NCBI GenBank assembly: GCA_015057505.1
Contig: SVEG01000013.1
Coordinates: 1 to 64,000, forward strand
DNA length: 64,000 nucleotides
Direction: 5' to 3'
Source: Lachnospiraceae bacterium
GTDB taxonomy: Bacteria; Bacillota; Clostridia; Lachnospirales; Lachnospiraceae
Shown: piece after piece, positions 26,076-34,096 of the stretch
How positions within the stretch are numbered: position 1 is the first letter of the stretch
Layout: each line of letters begins with the position of its first letter
Notes under the pieces: model-generated
The model's database searches: none
Told to the model about the DNA's origin: nothing
The model's input: the letters and a program-made list of their open reading frames with translations, nothing else
Made by a program: the position numbers and the translations under genes

Positions 26076-27434
26076 ATGAAGAAACGCGGACATGTAATTG
26101 CTTCCGTGCTTGAAGGTTCCATCGCAGAAGAGATGGGTATTGAGCCGGGAGACAGCCTTATAAAGATTAATAACGAGACGGTAGAGGATGTTTTTGATTA
26201 CCGTTTTTTTATTGACGATACGTATCTTGAAGTGCTTATAAGGAAGGTAAACGGCAAAGAGTGGCTTCTTGAGATTGATAAGGATTATGATGAGGATTTG
26301 GGAATTGAGTTTGAGAGCAGTCTGATGGACGAGTACCGTTCCTGTCATAACAAGTGTATTTTCTGCTTTATCGACCAGATGCCTAAGGGTATGAGAGACA
26401 CGCTTTATTTTAAGGATGATGATTCCAGACTTTCGTTTTTACAGGGCAATTATGTGACTCTTACAAATATGAAGGACAAGGATATCGACAGAATCATAAG
26501 ATATCATCTTGCTCCGATTAACATATCTGTGCAGACTACAAATCCTGAGCTTAGATGTAAGATGCTTAATAACCGTTTTGCAGGTAAGGCACTTAAGCAG
26601 ATTGATAAGCTTTATGAGGCCGGTATTGAGATGAACGGTCAGATTGTGCTTTGTAAGGGAGTGAACGATAAGGACGAGCTTGAGAGAAGCATCAGAGACC
26701 TTTCTAAATATGCACCGTATATGCAGAGTGTGTCGGTAGTTCCTGTCGGTATAAGTAAATATCGTGACGGATTATATCCTTTGGAGCCTTTTACAAAAGA
26801 AGAGGCAGAAGAGGTTATTGATTGTATTGAGGGTTGGCAGAAGAAGATGTATGCAGAGCATAACATACATTTTATACACGCATCAGACGAGTGGTATCTG
26901 CTTGCGGAGAGAGAAATTCCTGAGGAAGAGCGATATGACGGATATCTGCAGCTTGAGAACGGTGTGGGAATGATGCGACTTCTTCAGACAGAGCTTGAAG
27001 AAGGATACAAGAACATGAAAGGCGATAATAGGTCGCATACAGTTACGGTTGCAACAGGAAAACTTGCGGCCCCGATGCTTGGCGCGGCGGCAGAGAGGAT
27101 AATGCAGAGCTTCCCTAATGTAAAAATTAATGTTTTTGCCATACGGAATGATTTTTTTGGCGAAAATATTACTGTGGCAGGTCTTATCACAGGGCAGGAT
27201 ATTATTGCACAGCTTAAAGGCAAAGAGCTTGGTGATGCGCTTTTGCTTCCGATAGCCATGTTTAAGAGTGGTGAGGAAGTGTTGCTTGACGATTTGACTC
27301 GTGAAGATATCGAAAAGGCTTTACAAGTCAAGGTAAATATTGTAAAATCGAGCGGGCAGGATTTTATTGATGCCGTGCTTATGCAGGAAACACCCTGCAA
27401 AGAATCAAGAGATGGAGGACGTTACGAACTATGA
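26076..27434 (+). CDS. DUF512 radical-SAM-like protein with PDZ domain
   Basis: 452 residues. An N-terminal PDZ-like domain (about 1-60, with [13 protein letters not shown]) is followed by a cysteine cluster C90-x3-C94-x2-C97 of the radical SAM kind, then a C-terminal DUF512 domain. It is a widespread Firmicutes protein of unknown function that nearly always precedes der, as it does here with a 4-base overlap. That linkage hints at a ribosome- or translation-related modification, but no activity is established. The family length is normal. Confidence 0.9.
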   Translation: MKKRGHVIASVLEGSIAEEMGIEPGDSLIKINNETVEDVFDYRFFIDDTYLEVLIRKVNGKEWLLEIDKDYDEDLGIEFESSLMDEYRSCHNKCIFCFIDQMPKGMRDTLYFKDDDSRLSFLQGNYVTLTNMKDKDIDRIIRYHLAPINISVQTTNPELRCKMLNNRFAGKALKQIDKLYEAGIEMNGQIVLCKGVNDKDELERSIRDLSKYAPYMQSVSVVPVGISKYRDGLYPLEPFTKEEAEEVIDCIEGWQKKMYAEHNIHFIHASDEWYLLAEREIPEEERYDGYLQLENGVGMMRLLQTELEEGYKNMKGDNRSHTVTVATGKLAAPMLGAAAERIMQSFPNVKINVFAIRNDFFGENITVAGLITGQDIIAQLKGKELGDALLLPIAMFKSGEEVLLDDLTREDIEKALQVKVNIVKSSGQDFIDAVLMQETPCKESRDGGRYEL

Positions 27435-28756
27435 GTAAACCGATTGTCGCAATAGTCGGAAGACCGAATGTCGGTAAGTCGACGTTGTTTAATGCGCTTG
27501 CAGGCGAAATGATTTCTATAGTAAAAGACACTCCCGGTGTTACCAGGGATCGTATTTACGTTGATGTCAATTGGCTCAATTATAACTTTACAATGGTGGA
27601 TACGGGCGGTATCGAGCCTGAATCCAAGGATATTATTTTGTCTCAGATGAGAGAACAGGCAGAGATAGCGATTGAGACTGCGGATGTTATCGTTTTTATG
27701 ACGGACGTTAAGCAGGGCTTACAGGATGCCGATGCGAAGGTTGCGGATATGCTCAGACGTTCGCACAAGCCTGTAATTTTAGTTGTTAATAAAGTAGATA
27801 ATTTTGAAAAATTCATGCCGGATGTATATGAGTTTTATAATCTCGGTATCGGTGAGCCGTATCCGATTTCTGCGGCTTCAAGACTCGGACTCGGTGACAT
27901 GCTTGATGAAGTTGTTAAGCATTTCCCGGAGGATAAGCTTGAGGAAGAAGAGGATGAGAGACCGCGTGTTGCAATCGTAGGTAAGCCCAATGTAGGGAAG
28001 TCCTCAATTATCAATAAGCTTCTCGGTGAGAACAGAGTTATTGTTTCTGATATTGCCGGAACAACACGTGATGCCGTTGATACGCCGATAGAACGTAACG
28101 GTAATGAGTACGTGTTTATCGATACGGCAGGACTTAGAAGAAAGAGCAAGATTAAAGAAGAACTTGAACGCTACAGTATCATCCGTACAGTATCTGCTGT
28201 TGAACGTGCTGATGTTGTTGTGCTTGTAATTGATGCGACAGAGGGTGTTACAGAGCAGGATGCCAAGATTGCCGGAATTGCGCATGAGCGCGGCAAGGGT
28301 ATGATTGTTGCTGTTAATAAGTGGGACGCCATTGAAAAGAACGATAAGACTATTTATGAGTTTACCAAGCAGATTAAGGATATTCTTTCTTTCATGCCTT
28401 ATGCAGAGTATCTCTTTATCTCGGCGAAGACAGGTCAGAGACTTAATAAACTCTTTGATGTAATTGATGTTGTAATCCAGAATCATTCGTTAAGAGTTGC
28501 GACAGGTGTTCTTAACGAGATTTTCATGGAGGCTATTGCGATGCAACAGCCGCCGTCAGATAAGGGTAAGAGACTTAAGCTTTTCTATATCACGCAGGTT
28601 TCGGTTAAACCGCCGACATTTGTTATTTTTGTAAATGATAAAGAACTTATGCACTTCTCATATACGAGATATATTGAAAATAAGGTGCGCGAGGCCTTTG
28701 GCTTTGCGGGAACACCGCTTAGATTTATTATTCGCGAGAGGACGGACAAGCAGTAA
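27431..28756 (+). CDS. der: ribosome biogenesis GTPase Der (EngA)
   Basis: 441 residues with two tandem GTPase domains and a KH-like C-terminus. The first P-loop is GRPNVGKST (10-18) and the second is GKPNVGKSS (about 183-191); DTGG and DTAG G3 motifs and NKVD and NKWD G4 motifs are all visible. Der is needed for 50S maturation. The ATG overlaps the previous stop. plsY begins 1 base after its stop region, so DUF512-der-plsY-gpsA is one operon. Confidence 0.97.
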   Translation: MSKPIVAIVGRPNVGKSTLFNALAGEMISIVKDTPGVTRDRIYVDVNWLNYNFTMVDTGGIEPESKDIILSQMREQAEIAIETADVIVFMTDVKQGLQDADAKVADMLRRSHKPVILVVNKVDNFEKFMPDVYEFYNLGIGEPYPISAASRLGLGDMLDEVVKHFPEDKLEEEEDERPRVAIVGKPNVGKSSIINKLLGENRVIVSDIAGTTRDAVDTPIERNGNEYVFIDTAGLRRKSKIKEELERYSIIRTVSAVERADVVVLVIDATEGVTEQDAKIAGIAHERGKGMIVAVNKWDAIEKNDKTIYEFTKQIKDILSFMPYAEYLFISAKTGQRLNKLFDVIDVVIQNHSLRVATGVLNEIFMEAIAMQQPPSDKGKRLKLFYITQVSVKPPTFVIFVNDKELMHFSYTRYIENKVREAFGFAGTPLRFIIRERTDKQ

Positions 28757-28757
28757 C

Positions 28758-29408
28758 ATGGAAAGAGTAATATGCCTTTTAATCGGATATGCGTTTGGAC
28801 TTATACAGACAGGCTATATTTACGGTAAAATTAATAAGATTGATATCAGACAGCACGGAAGCGGTAACGCAGGTATGACCAATGCCATGAGAGTAATGGG
28901 CTTTAAGGCAGGTGCAATTACTTTCCTTGGCGACTGCTTTAAGGCTGTATTTGCGGCACTGGTTATAAGACTTATATTTGCAGACAGTGAGATACCTATG
29001 GACTTGCTCGTGCTTTATTCGGGACTCGGTGTTGTGCTTGGACACAATTTTCCTTTTTATCTTAAGTTTAAGGGCGGTAAGGGAATCGCAGCTTCTGTAG
29101 GAATTATGCTCGCGTTTGATTATAAGATATGTTTGCTTGCGCTTGTGTTGTTTTTTACATGTCTGTTCATAAGCAAATATGTATCCTTTTCTTCGCTTGT
29201 CATGATGACATTTTTCCTGGTAATAATAATTGTTTCGGGACAGGTCGGAATTTTTTACGAGGCAGAGGGTGCATTTTTGTATGAAGTGTACGGAGTAGCA
29301 TTTGTACTTACATTACTTGCGTTTATAAGACATCGCCAGAATATCGTAAGACTGATACATGGCAATGAGAATAAATTTACAATGAAAAAGAAAACGGAGA
29401 ATGCTTAA
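28758..29408 (+). CDS. plsY: glycerol-3-phosphate acyltransferase PlsY
   Basis: 216-residue polytopic membrane enzyme that transfers an acyl group from acyl-phosphate to glycerol 3-phosphate, the first step of phospholipid synthesis. Conserved loops are present: GSGNAGMTNAMR at 34-45, LGHNFPFYLKFKGGKGIA near 95-112, and RHRQN near the end. About five hydrophobic segments are seen. The start is ATG 28758, one base after the der stop; the frame runs further upstream inside der and should not be used. gpsA, which makes its substrate, follows directly. Confidence 0.95.
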   Translation: MERVICLLIGYAFGLIQTGYIYGKINKIDIRQHGSGNAGMTNAMRVMGFKAGAITFLGDCFKAVFAALVIRLIFADSEIPMDLLVLYSGLGVVLGHNFPFYLKFKGGKGIAASVGIMLAFDYKICLLALVLFFTCLFISKYVSFSSLVMMTFFLVIIIVSGQVGIFYEAEGAFLYEVYGVAFVLTLLAFIRHRQNIVRLIHGNENKFTMKKKTENA

Positions 29409-29433
29409 GGCGTCCGGTAAAAGGAGAAGTTTT

Positions 29434-30441
29434 ATGGCAAAAATAGGTGTTATCGGGGCAGGAAGCTGGGGAACGGCGCTTGCGGTATTGCTTGCTAATA
29501 ATGGACATGAAGTTACGATGTGGTCGAAGCTTCAGACGGAAATCGACATGCTTAAGAATGATAGACAGCTTGCGAGCCTTGAAGGTGTTATTTTGCCGGA
29601 GAGTGTAGCAGTGGAAGCTGATTTGCAGAAAGCAATGGAAGACAAGGATGTACTTGTGCTTGCGGTAGCTTCTGCGTATATAAGAAGTACGGCAAACCTG
29701 ATGAAGGAATTTATAAAAGATGGTCAGATTATCGTTAACGTGGCAAAGGGTGTTGAGGAAGAAACTTTGTACACAATGAGCGAGGTTATAAGCGATGAGC
29801 TTCCGACGGCTGATGTTGCAGTTCTTTCAGGACCGAGCCATGCCGAAGAGGTTGGCAAAGGAATTCCTACTACAATTGTCGTAGGTGCAACAACGAGAGA
29901 GACGGCAGAGATTGTTCAGAGTTATTTTATGAGCAAGGTATTCCGCGTGTACATCAGTCCTGATATCAAGGGAATCGAGCTTGGTGCGGCGCTTAAGAAT
30001 GTAATTGCGCTTGCGGCAGGTATTGCTGACGGCCTCGGATACGGTGATAATACCAAGGCGGCACTTATTACAAGAGGTATTGCGGAGATTTCAAGACTCG
30101 GCACCAAGATGGGCTGTAAAGCGGAGACATTTGCGGGACTTTCTGGAATCGGCGATTTAATCGTTACATGTGCAAGTATGCACAGCCGTAACAGAAGAGC
30201 CGGAATTTTGCTCGGAAAAGGACTTCCGCTTGATGAGGTTATAAAAGAAGTTAAGATGGTAGTTGAAGGCGTGTATTCAGCTAAGGCGGCGCTTAAGCTT
30301 GCTAAGGAATATGATGTTGAGATGCCTATTATAGAGCAGGTTAATGCAATACTTTTTGATGGTAAAGCGCCTGCGGATGCGGTTATGGATTTGATGCTCA
30401 GAGATAAGAGACATGAGAATGCTGACCAACCTTGGGAATAG
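29434..30441 (+). CDS. gpsA: NAD(P)-dependent glycerol-3-phosphate dehydrogenase
   Basis: 335 residues from ATG 29434, 6 bases after AAAGGAGAA; an earlier in-frame ATG at 29401 has no site. GAGSWGTAL (7-15) is the dinucleotide-binding loop. VAKGVEE, LSGPSHAEEV and the catalytic-lysine region LKNVIALAAGIADGLGYGDN follow, then LSGIGDLIVTC. It reduces dihydroxyacetone phosphate to sn-glycerol 3-phosphate for PlsY. Pairing with plsY is common in Firmicutes. Confidence 0.97.
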   Translation: MAKIGVIGAGSWGTALAVLLANNGHEVTMWSKLQTEIDMLKNDRQLASLEGVILPESVAVEADLQKAMEDKDVLVLAVASAYIRSTANLMKEFIKDGQIIVNVAKGVEEETLYTMSEVISDELPTADVAVLSGPSHAEEVGKGIPTTIVVGATTRETAEIVQSYFMSKVFRVYISPDIKGIELGAALKNVIALAAGIADGLGYGDNTKAALITRGIAEISRLGTKMGCKAETFAGLSGIGDLIVTCASMHSRNRRAGILLGKGLPLDEVIKEVKMVVEGVYSAKAALKLAKEYDVEMPIIEQVNAILFDGKAPADAVMDLMLRDKRHENADQPWE

Positions 30442-30477
30442 TGTAGAGCATTTCAACAAATAGAGGAGTGACTGGTT

Positions 30478-31047
30478 TTGAATAACAGGAAACCTTTGAT
30501 AATTGCAATAGATGGCATGGCTGCGGCGGGTAAAACTACCGCAGCTTTAAATTTACAGCGAGAAATCGCGAATGAAAGCGGTTTTGTAACACAGGAAGAA
30601 ATAGAACAGAAAATAAAAATAATTCATATGGACGACTTTTTTCTGCCTATGGAGTTAAGAACAGAGGCGAGACTAAGTGAAGCGGGTGGCAATGTGCATT
30701 ATGAACGGTTTATGGAAGAAGTGGTCGCAAAGCTTCAGAACACCGTTGGTTTTGAGTACAGAATATTTGATTGCCGTGTTATGGATTATGCGGGAACAGT
30801 GAAAGTGGACGCATCGGCAGAGGTAATAATTATAGAGGGCGCATATTCCATGCATCCGTATTTTGGCAAGTACTATGATAAAAGCTTTTTCTATGAAACA
30901 TCACCTGAGACACAAAAAGAACGCATATTACAAAGGAACGGTGCAAAACAGTGGGAAATGTTTTGCTCACGCTGGATTCCTATGGAAATGCGTTATTTTG
31001 AAGCTTATGGTATTGAAGAAAAGTGTGATAGTATAGTGAAAAATTAA
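30478..31047 (+). CDS. uridine-kinase-like P-loop kinase
   Basis: 189 residues beginning at TTG 30478, 9 bases after AGAGGAG. The Walker A motif is GMAAAGKT (13-20). HMDDFFLP is the DD-F nucleoside-contact motif typical of uridine/phosphoribulokinase-like enzymes, and IIEGAYSMHPYF and an R-I-L-Q-R-N lid-like helix follow. It probably phosphorylates a nucleoside or small sugar; the substrate is not evident. It lies 36 bases after gpsA and may be read through from that operon. Confidence 0.82.
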   Translation: MNNRKPLIIAIDGMAAAGKTTAALNLQREIANESGFVTQEEIEQKIKIIHMDDFFLPMELRTEARLSEAGGNVHYERFMEEVVAKLQNTVGFEYRIFDCRVMDYAGTVKVDASAEVIIIEGAYSMHPYFGKYYDKSFFYETSPETQKERILQRNGAKQWEMFCSRWIPMEMRYFEAYGIEEKCDSIVKN

Positions 31048-31088
31048 TTTTGTGCGCATGATGATGCGACATAAGATACTTGAATCTT

Positions 31089-31880
31089 TTAAAAGAATTT
31101 CTCAAGTACATACGCGATACCGTCCTCGTTGTTGGAAACGGTAACGAAGTCAGCCGCATTTTTCACACCGTCAGGTGCATTTTGCATTGCAACGCCTAGT
31201 CCTGCGTACTCAATCATCTCGAGGTCGTTGAAATTGTCGCCGAAGGCAATGATTTCTTCTCGCCTGATACCGTAATGCTTTGCAAGACGTTCAAGTGAAA
31301 GTGCTTTAGAGACATTTGAACTGAAAAACTCAAGGTATTCACTTGTGGAAGGACATACGGTAATACCGAGTTTGCCAAACGGCTCTGCAAGCTCCTGTCT
31401 GAAAAACGCGGTTCTTTCGGCAGTATCATACCATAAGAATTTGGTGATTCCCTGATTTATGATTGTCTCCGGGTCATCAAACAGTACGGGTTCGGTCATG
31501 ACATTGATTTTATATTTGTCGGCGCGTGCGCCGAGTTCGGTAACGTACAAACGGTTCCGTGACCAGATACAGGCCATGGTATTATATTTCCTGACATGTT
31601 CTAAAATTATTGTTGCTTGCTCTTTTGTAAGAGTCTGATTAAAAAATATATCATTTTCTCCGAGAACGACCATTGCGCCGTTGTATGCAATAACTGGCAC
31701 ATTCTCATCAATAATCTTGCGGTAAGGTTCCACGGCAATCGGAGGGCGGCCTGTCGAAAAGGCAAAAATCGATCCGTTCGCCATGGCTTTTTTTATTGCG
31801 GAAAGATTCTTTGGTGTAATAATTTTTCTGTCATCAAGTAATGTGCCGTCCATATCGGCGGCGATAAGCTTGTATTTCAT
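31089..31880 (-). CDS. Cof-type HAD-IIB sugar-phosphatase-like hydrolase
   Basis: 263 residues from the ATG at 31880, which follows CGGAGA; the frame is open to 31985 but only by chance. DMDGTLLD (9-16) carries the nucleophile Asp9 and Asp11. FSTGRPP is motif II, and GDNFNDLEMI near residue 215 is motif IV. The C2-type cap between residues 85 and 185 identifies the Cof/HAD-IIB group, which acts on sugar phosphates, FMN or similar; the true substrate is unknown. It points away from spoIVA and has its own promoter. Confidence 0.93.
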   Translation of the reverse strand: MKYKLIAADMDGTLLDDRKIITPKNLSAIKKAMANGSIFAFSTGRPPIAVEPYRKIIDENVPVIAYNGAMVVLGENDIFFNQTLTKEQATIILEHVRKYNTMACIWSRNRLYVTELGARADKYKINVMTEPVLFDDPETIINQGITKFLWYDTAERTAFFRQELAEPFGKLGITVCPSTSEYLEFFSSNVSKALSLERLAKHYGIRREEIIAFGDNFNDLEMIEYAGLGVAMQNAPDGVKNAADFVTVSNNEDGIAYVLEKFF

Positions 31881-31911
31881 AATATTCTCCGTGTTAAATT
31901 TTCTATTTGCT

Positions 31912-31940
31912 ATTATGACATCTGTAGTCGGAAAAAACAA
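31912..31940 (-). promoter_or_regulatory. promoter of the HAD phosphatase gene
   Basis: Read on the minus strand: TTGTTT (31940-31935), 17-base spacer, CATAAT (31917-31912). It faces away from spoIVA. Confidence 0.5.
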
Positions 31941-31956
31941 GGCTAAAATATTTTGA

Positions 31957-31990
31957 GAATAACATAATCGGTCCGTTTTTCTCATATACT
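31957..31990 (+). promoter_or_regulatory. possible sigma-E-type promoter of spoIVA
   Basis: CATATACT at 31983-31990 is close to the sigma-E -10 consensus CATACANT. An AT-rich GAATAACATA lies about 15 bases upstream. SpoIVA is a sigma-E gene in Bacillus, so the context supports it; the -35 match is weak. Confidence 0.4.
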
Positions 31991-32024
31991 GTACAAATCA
32001 TAGTATATACAGGAAGGGCTGCTC

Positions 32025-33545
32025 ATGGATAATTATAATCTGTATAAAGATATTAAGCTTCGTACCGGCGGAGAAATATATATCGGTGTAGTGGGACCGG
32101 TCAGAACAGGGAAATCAACCTTCATAAAGCGTTTTATGGACTTGGAGGTATTGCCGGGAATAGAGGACGTACATAGCAGGGAACGCGCGAAGGATGAATT
32201 GCCGCAGTCAGCTGCAGGCAGAACGATAATGACAACAGAGCCCAAATTTATTCCCAAAGAAGCTGCAAAAATTAAAATTACGGATGATATCAGCATTTTG
32301 ACAAGACTCATAGACTGTGTCGGATATATGGTCGACGGCGCGGCGGGGCATACAGAGAATAATTCTGAGAGAATGGTGAAAACCCCGTGGTTTGATTATG
32401 AGATACCTTTTACACAGGCGGCGGAGCTCGGAACGCAGAAGGTAATCAGGGATCATTCAACGGTAGGTATTGTCGTGACGGCAGACGGAAGCTTTGGAGA
32501 TATTTCAAGGGAGAGCTTTGTGCCTGCAGAGGAGCGGACTATTGCAGAACTTAAAAAAATCGGCAAACCATTTGTGGTTATTCTTAATTCAGAAAGGCCT
32601 CATGCGCCTGAAACAATGAAACTTTCGGCAGAACTTGAAGAAAAATATAAAGTATCTGTTTTACCGGTTAACTGTGCACAACTTAAGAAAGAAGACATAA
32701 CAAAGCTTCTTTCTACTTTGCTTGAAGAATTTCCTGTTGTAAAAATTGATATGTCAATACCGAAGTGGGCAGAAATGCTTCCGGCAAAACATCCTGTTAA
32801 AGCAGAGTTTATCAGATTTATGAAAAATCTTCTTGGTAAGCTTAGCAGAATGAAAGATATTGAAAATGCGGATGACTGGCTTGAGTGCGCGATAGGCAAG
32901 GAATCATTGCAGGAATATGATGCAGATAATATACCGTATACGCAGGAACTTAAGCTTGATAAAGTGGGAATGGCGGATGGAAGTGTGGCGTTCCGTGCAG
33001 AACTTGAGGATAAACATTATTATGATTTCTTAAGCGACATGACAGGAGTAAAAATTGACGGGGAATATTCACTTGTTCAGATGATTCGGAATATGGCGGT
33101 AATGCGTTCGGAATATGAAAAGGTGGAGGAAGCCTTAGATAATGTCCGCAGAACGGGCTATGGTGTGGTTGCCCCTGCGAAAGAAGAAGTAGAGCTTTCG
33201 GAACCTGAGATTATAAAACAGGGCAATAAGTTTGGCGTGAAAATTAATGCAAAAGCACCGTCAATCCATCTTATACAGGCGGATATTCAGATGGAGATTT
33301 CACCTATTGTAGGAAGTGAGGAGCAGGCAAAGGATCTTGTCGGGTTTATAAAGCATAACAGCGAAGATCCGGAGGTCGGAATTTGGAATACCAATATTTT
33401 CGGCAAGTCGATTGAGCAGATTGTTGAGGATGGTATTCAGTCCAAGATGAATATCATGACCGAAACAAGTCGAAGCAAGCTGCAAGAGACAATATACAAG
33501 GTTATTAACGACGGTAACGGCGGACTTGTCTGCATTATTATTTAA
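32025..33545 (+). CDS. spoIVA: stage IV sporulation protein A
   Basis: 506 residues. SpoIVA is the mother-cell ATPase that polymerises on the forespore surface and anchors the spore coat. The Walker A loop GPVRTGKST is at 24-32. IDCVGYMVDGAAGH provides the acidic loop, and the C-terminus (NGGLVCIII) matches the family tail used for binding the forespore through SpoVM. AGGAAGGG stands before the ATG. The length is near the Bacillus protein (492). It is strong evidence for a spore former. Confidence 0.97.
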   Translation: MDNYNLYKDIKLRTGGEIYIGVVGPVRTGKSTFIKRFMDLEVLPGIEDVHSRERAKDELPQSAAGRTIMTTEPKFIPKEAAKIKITDDISILTRLIDCVGYMVDGAAGHTENNSERMVKTPWFDYEIPFTQAAELGTQKVIRDHSTVGIVVTADGSFGDISRESFVPAEERTIAELKKIGKPFVVILNSERPHAPETMKLSAELEEKYKVSVLPVNCAQLKKEDITKLLSTLLEEFPVVKIDMSIPKWAEMLPAKHPVKAEFIRFMKNLLGKLSRMKDIENADDWLECAIGKESLQEYDADNIPYTQELKLDKVGMADGSVAFRAELEDKHYYDFLSDMTGVKIDGEYSLVQMIRNMAVMRSEYEKVEEALDNVRRTGYGVVAPAKEEVELSEPEIIKQGNKFGVKINAKAPSIHLIQADIQMEISPIVGSEEQAKDLVGFIKHNSEDPEVGIWNTNIFGKSIEQIVEDGIQSKMNIMTETSRSKLQETIYKVINDGNGGLVCIII

Positions 33546-33567
33546 AAAGAATAAAAGCAAAAATAAA

Positions 33568-33610
33568 GTGCACCTTGAATGCCTTGTAATTAGGCAACAA
33601 GGTGTATTTT
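33568..33610 (+). terminator. terminator after spoIVA
   Basis: CACCTTG (33571-33577) pairs with CAAGGTG (33598-33604), with an inner GCC/GGC pairing, then TATTTT. Confidence 0.7.
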
Positions 33611-33692
33611 AGTACGTTGAATTATAAGGGTAAAAAAGTATAACAGAACTTTTTTGATATATAAGAAAAAAATAGATTTTATGTCCATATTG

Positions 33693-33701
33693 TGGTATAC
33701 T
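33693..33701 (+). promoter_or_regulatory. extended -10 promoter of the zinc-finger/polA unit
   Basis: TG-G-TATACT at 33693-33701 is an extended -10 element with no good -35. It lies about 20 bases before the ribosome site of the next gene. Confidence 0.5.
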
Positions 33702-33727
33702 AAAGAGTATGAATGCGGAGGTCTGAT

Positions 33728-34096
33728 ATGAACTGTAAACAATTTCAAAAGTATATACCGCAGTTTTTTGCGGAAGAGTTGAATATAGAAGAGACGGAGA
33801 GCTTTCTTTTGCATGTGACAGAATGTAAGGAGTGTGCGGAAGAACTGGAGACCATGCATCTTCTTGAAGTAGGTCTTTTGCAGCTTGACAGTGATGGAAA
33901 AGATGAGAATTATGATTTTAAGAAATTGTTAAAGGGAAAGCTTGATGCTGCAGAGAAGCGTTTAAGGAAGGCACACAGGGCAAGAAAGGTGCATAACACT
34001 ATTGTTGCACTTGCCAATATTGCGGCGGCGATTGGTATGATTTATCAGGCGTTTATGATGTTTGGAGGAGAAGAATGGCTGGCAAATTACTTTTAA
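33728..34096 (+). CDS. zinc-finger membrane protein, anti-sigma-factor-like
   Basis: 122 residues from ATG 33728, 6 bases after GGAGG. The N-terminus has the C3...H29-x3-C33-x2-C36 arrangement of anti-sigma zinc fingers (zf-HC2), and a single hydrophobic segment lies near 93-112. ZAS-type anti-sigma factors hold an ECF sigma factor at the membrane, but no sigma gene is adjacent here. The end overlaps the polA start by 22 bases, so the two are translationally coupled. It could instead be a zinc-finger membrane protein of other function. Confidence 0.78.
   Translation: MNCKQFQKYIPQFFAEELNIEETESFLLHVTECKECAEELETMHLLEVGLLQLDSDGKDENYDFKKLLKGKLDAAEKRLRKAHRARKVHNTIVALANIAAAIGMIYQAFMMFGGEEWLANYF

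Noticed and set aside
28004-28486. A 160-residue minus-strand frame inside der
   Set aside because: Antisense shadow of the second GTPase domain, with no start signals.
31048-31088. A terminator between the kinase and HAD genes
   Set aside because: Only short bulged pairings (CGCAT/ATGCG, AAGAT/ATCTT) and no T tract; too weak to list.
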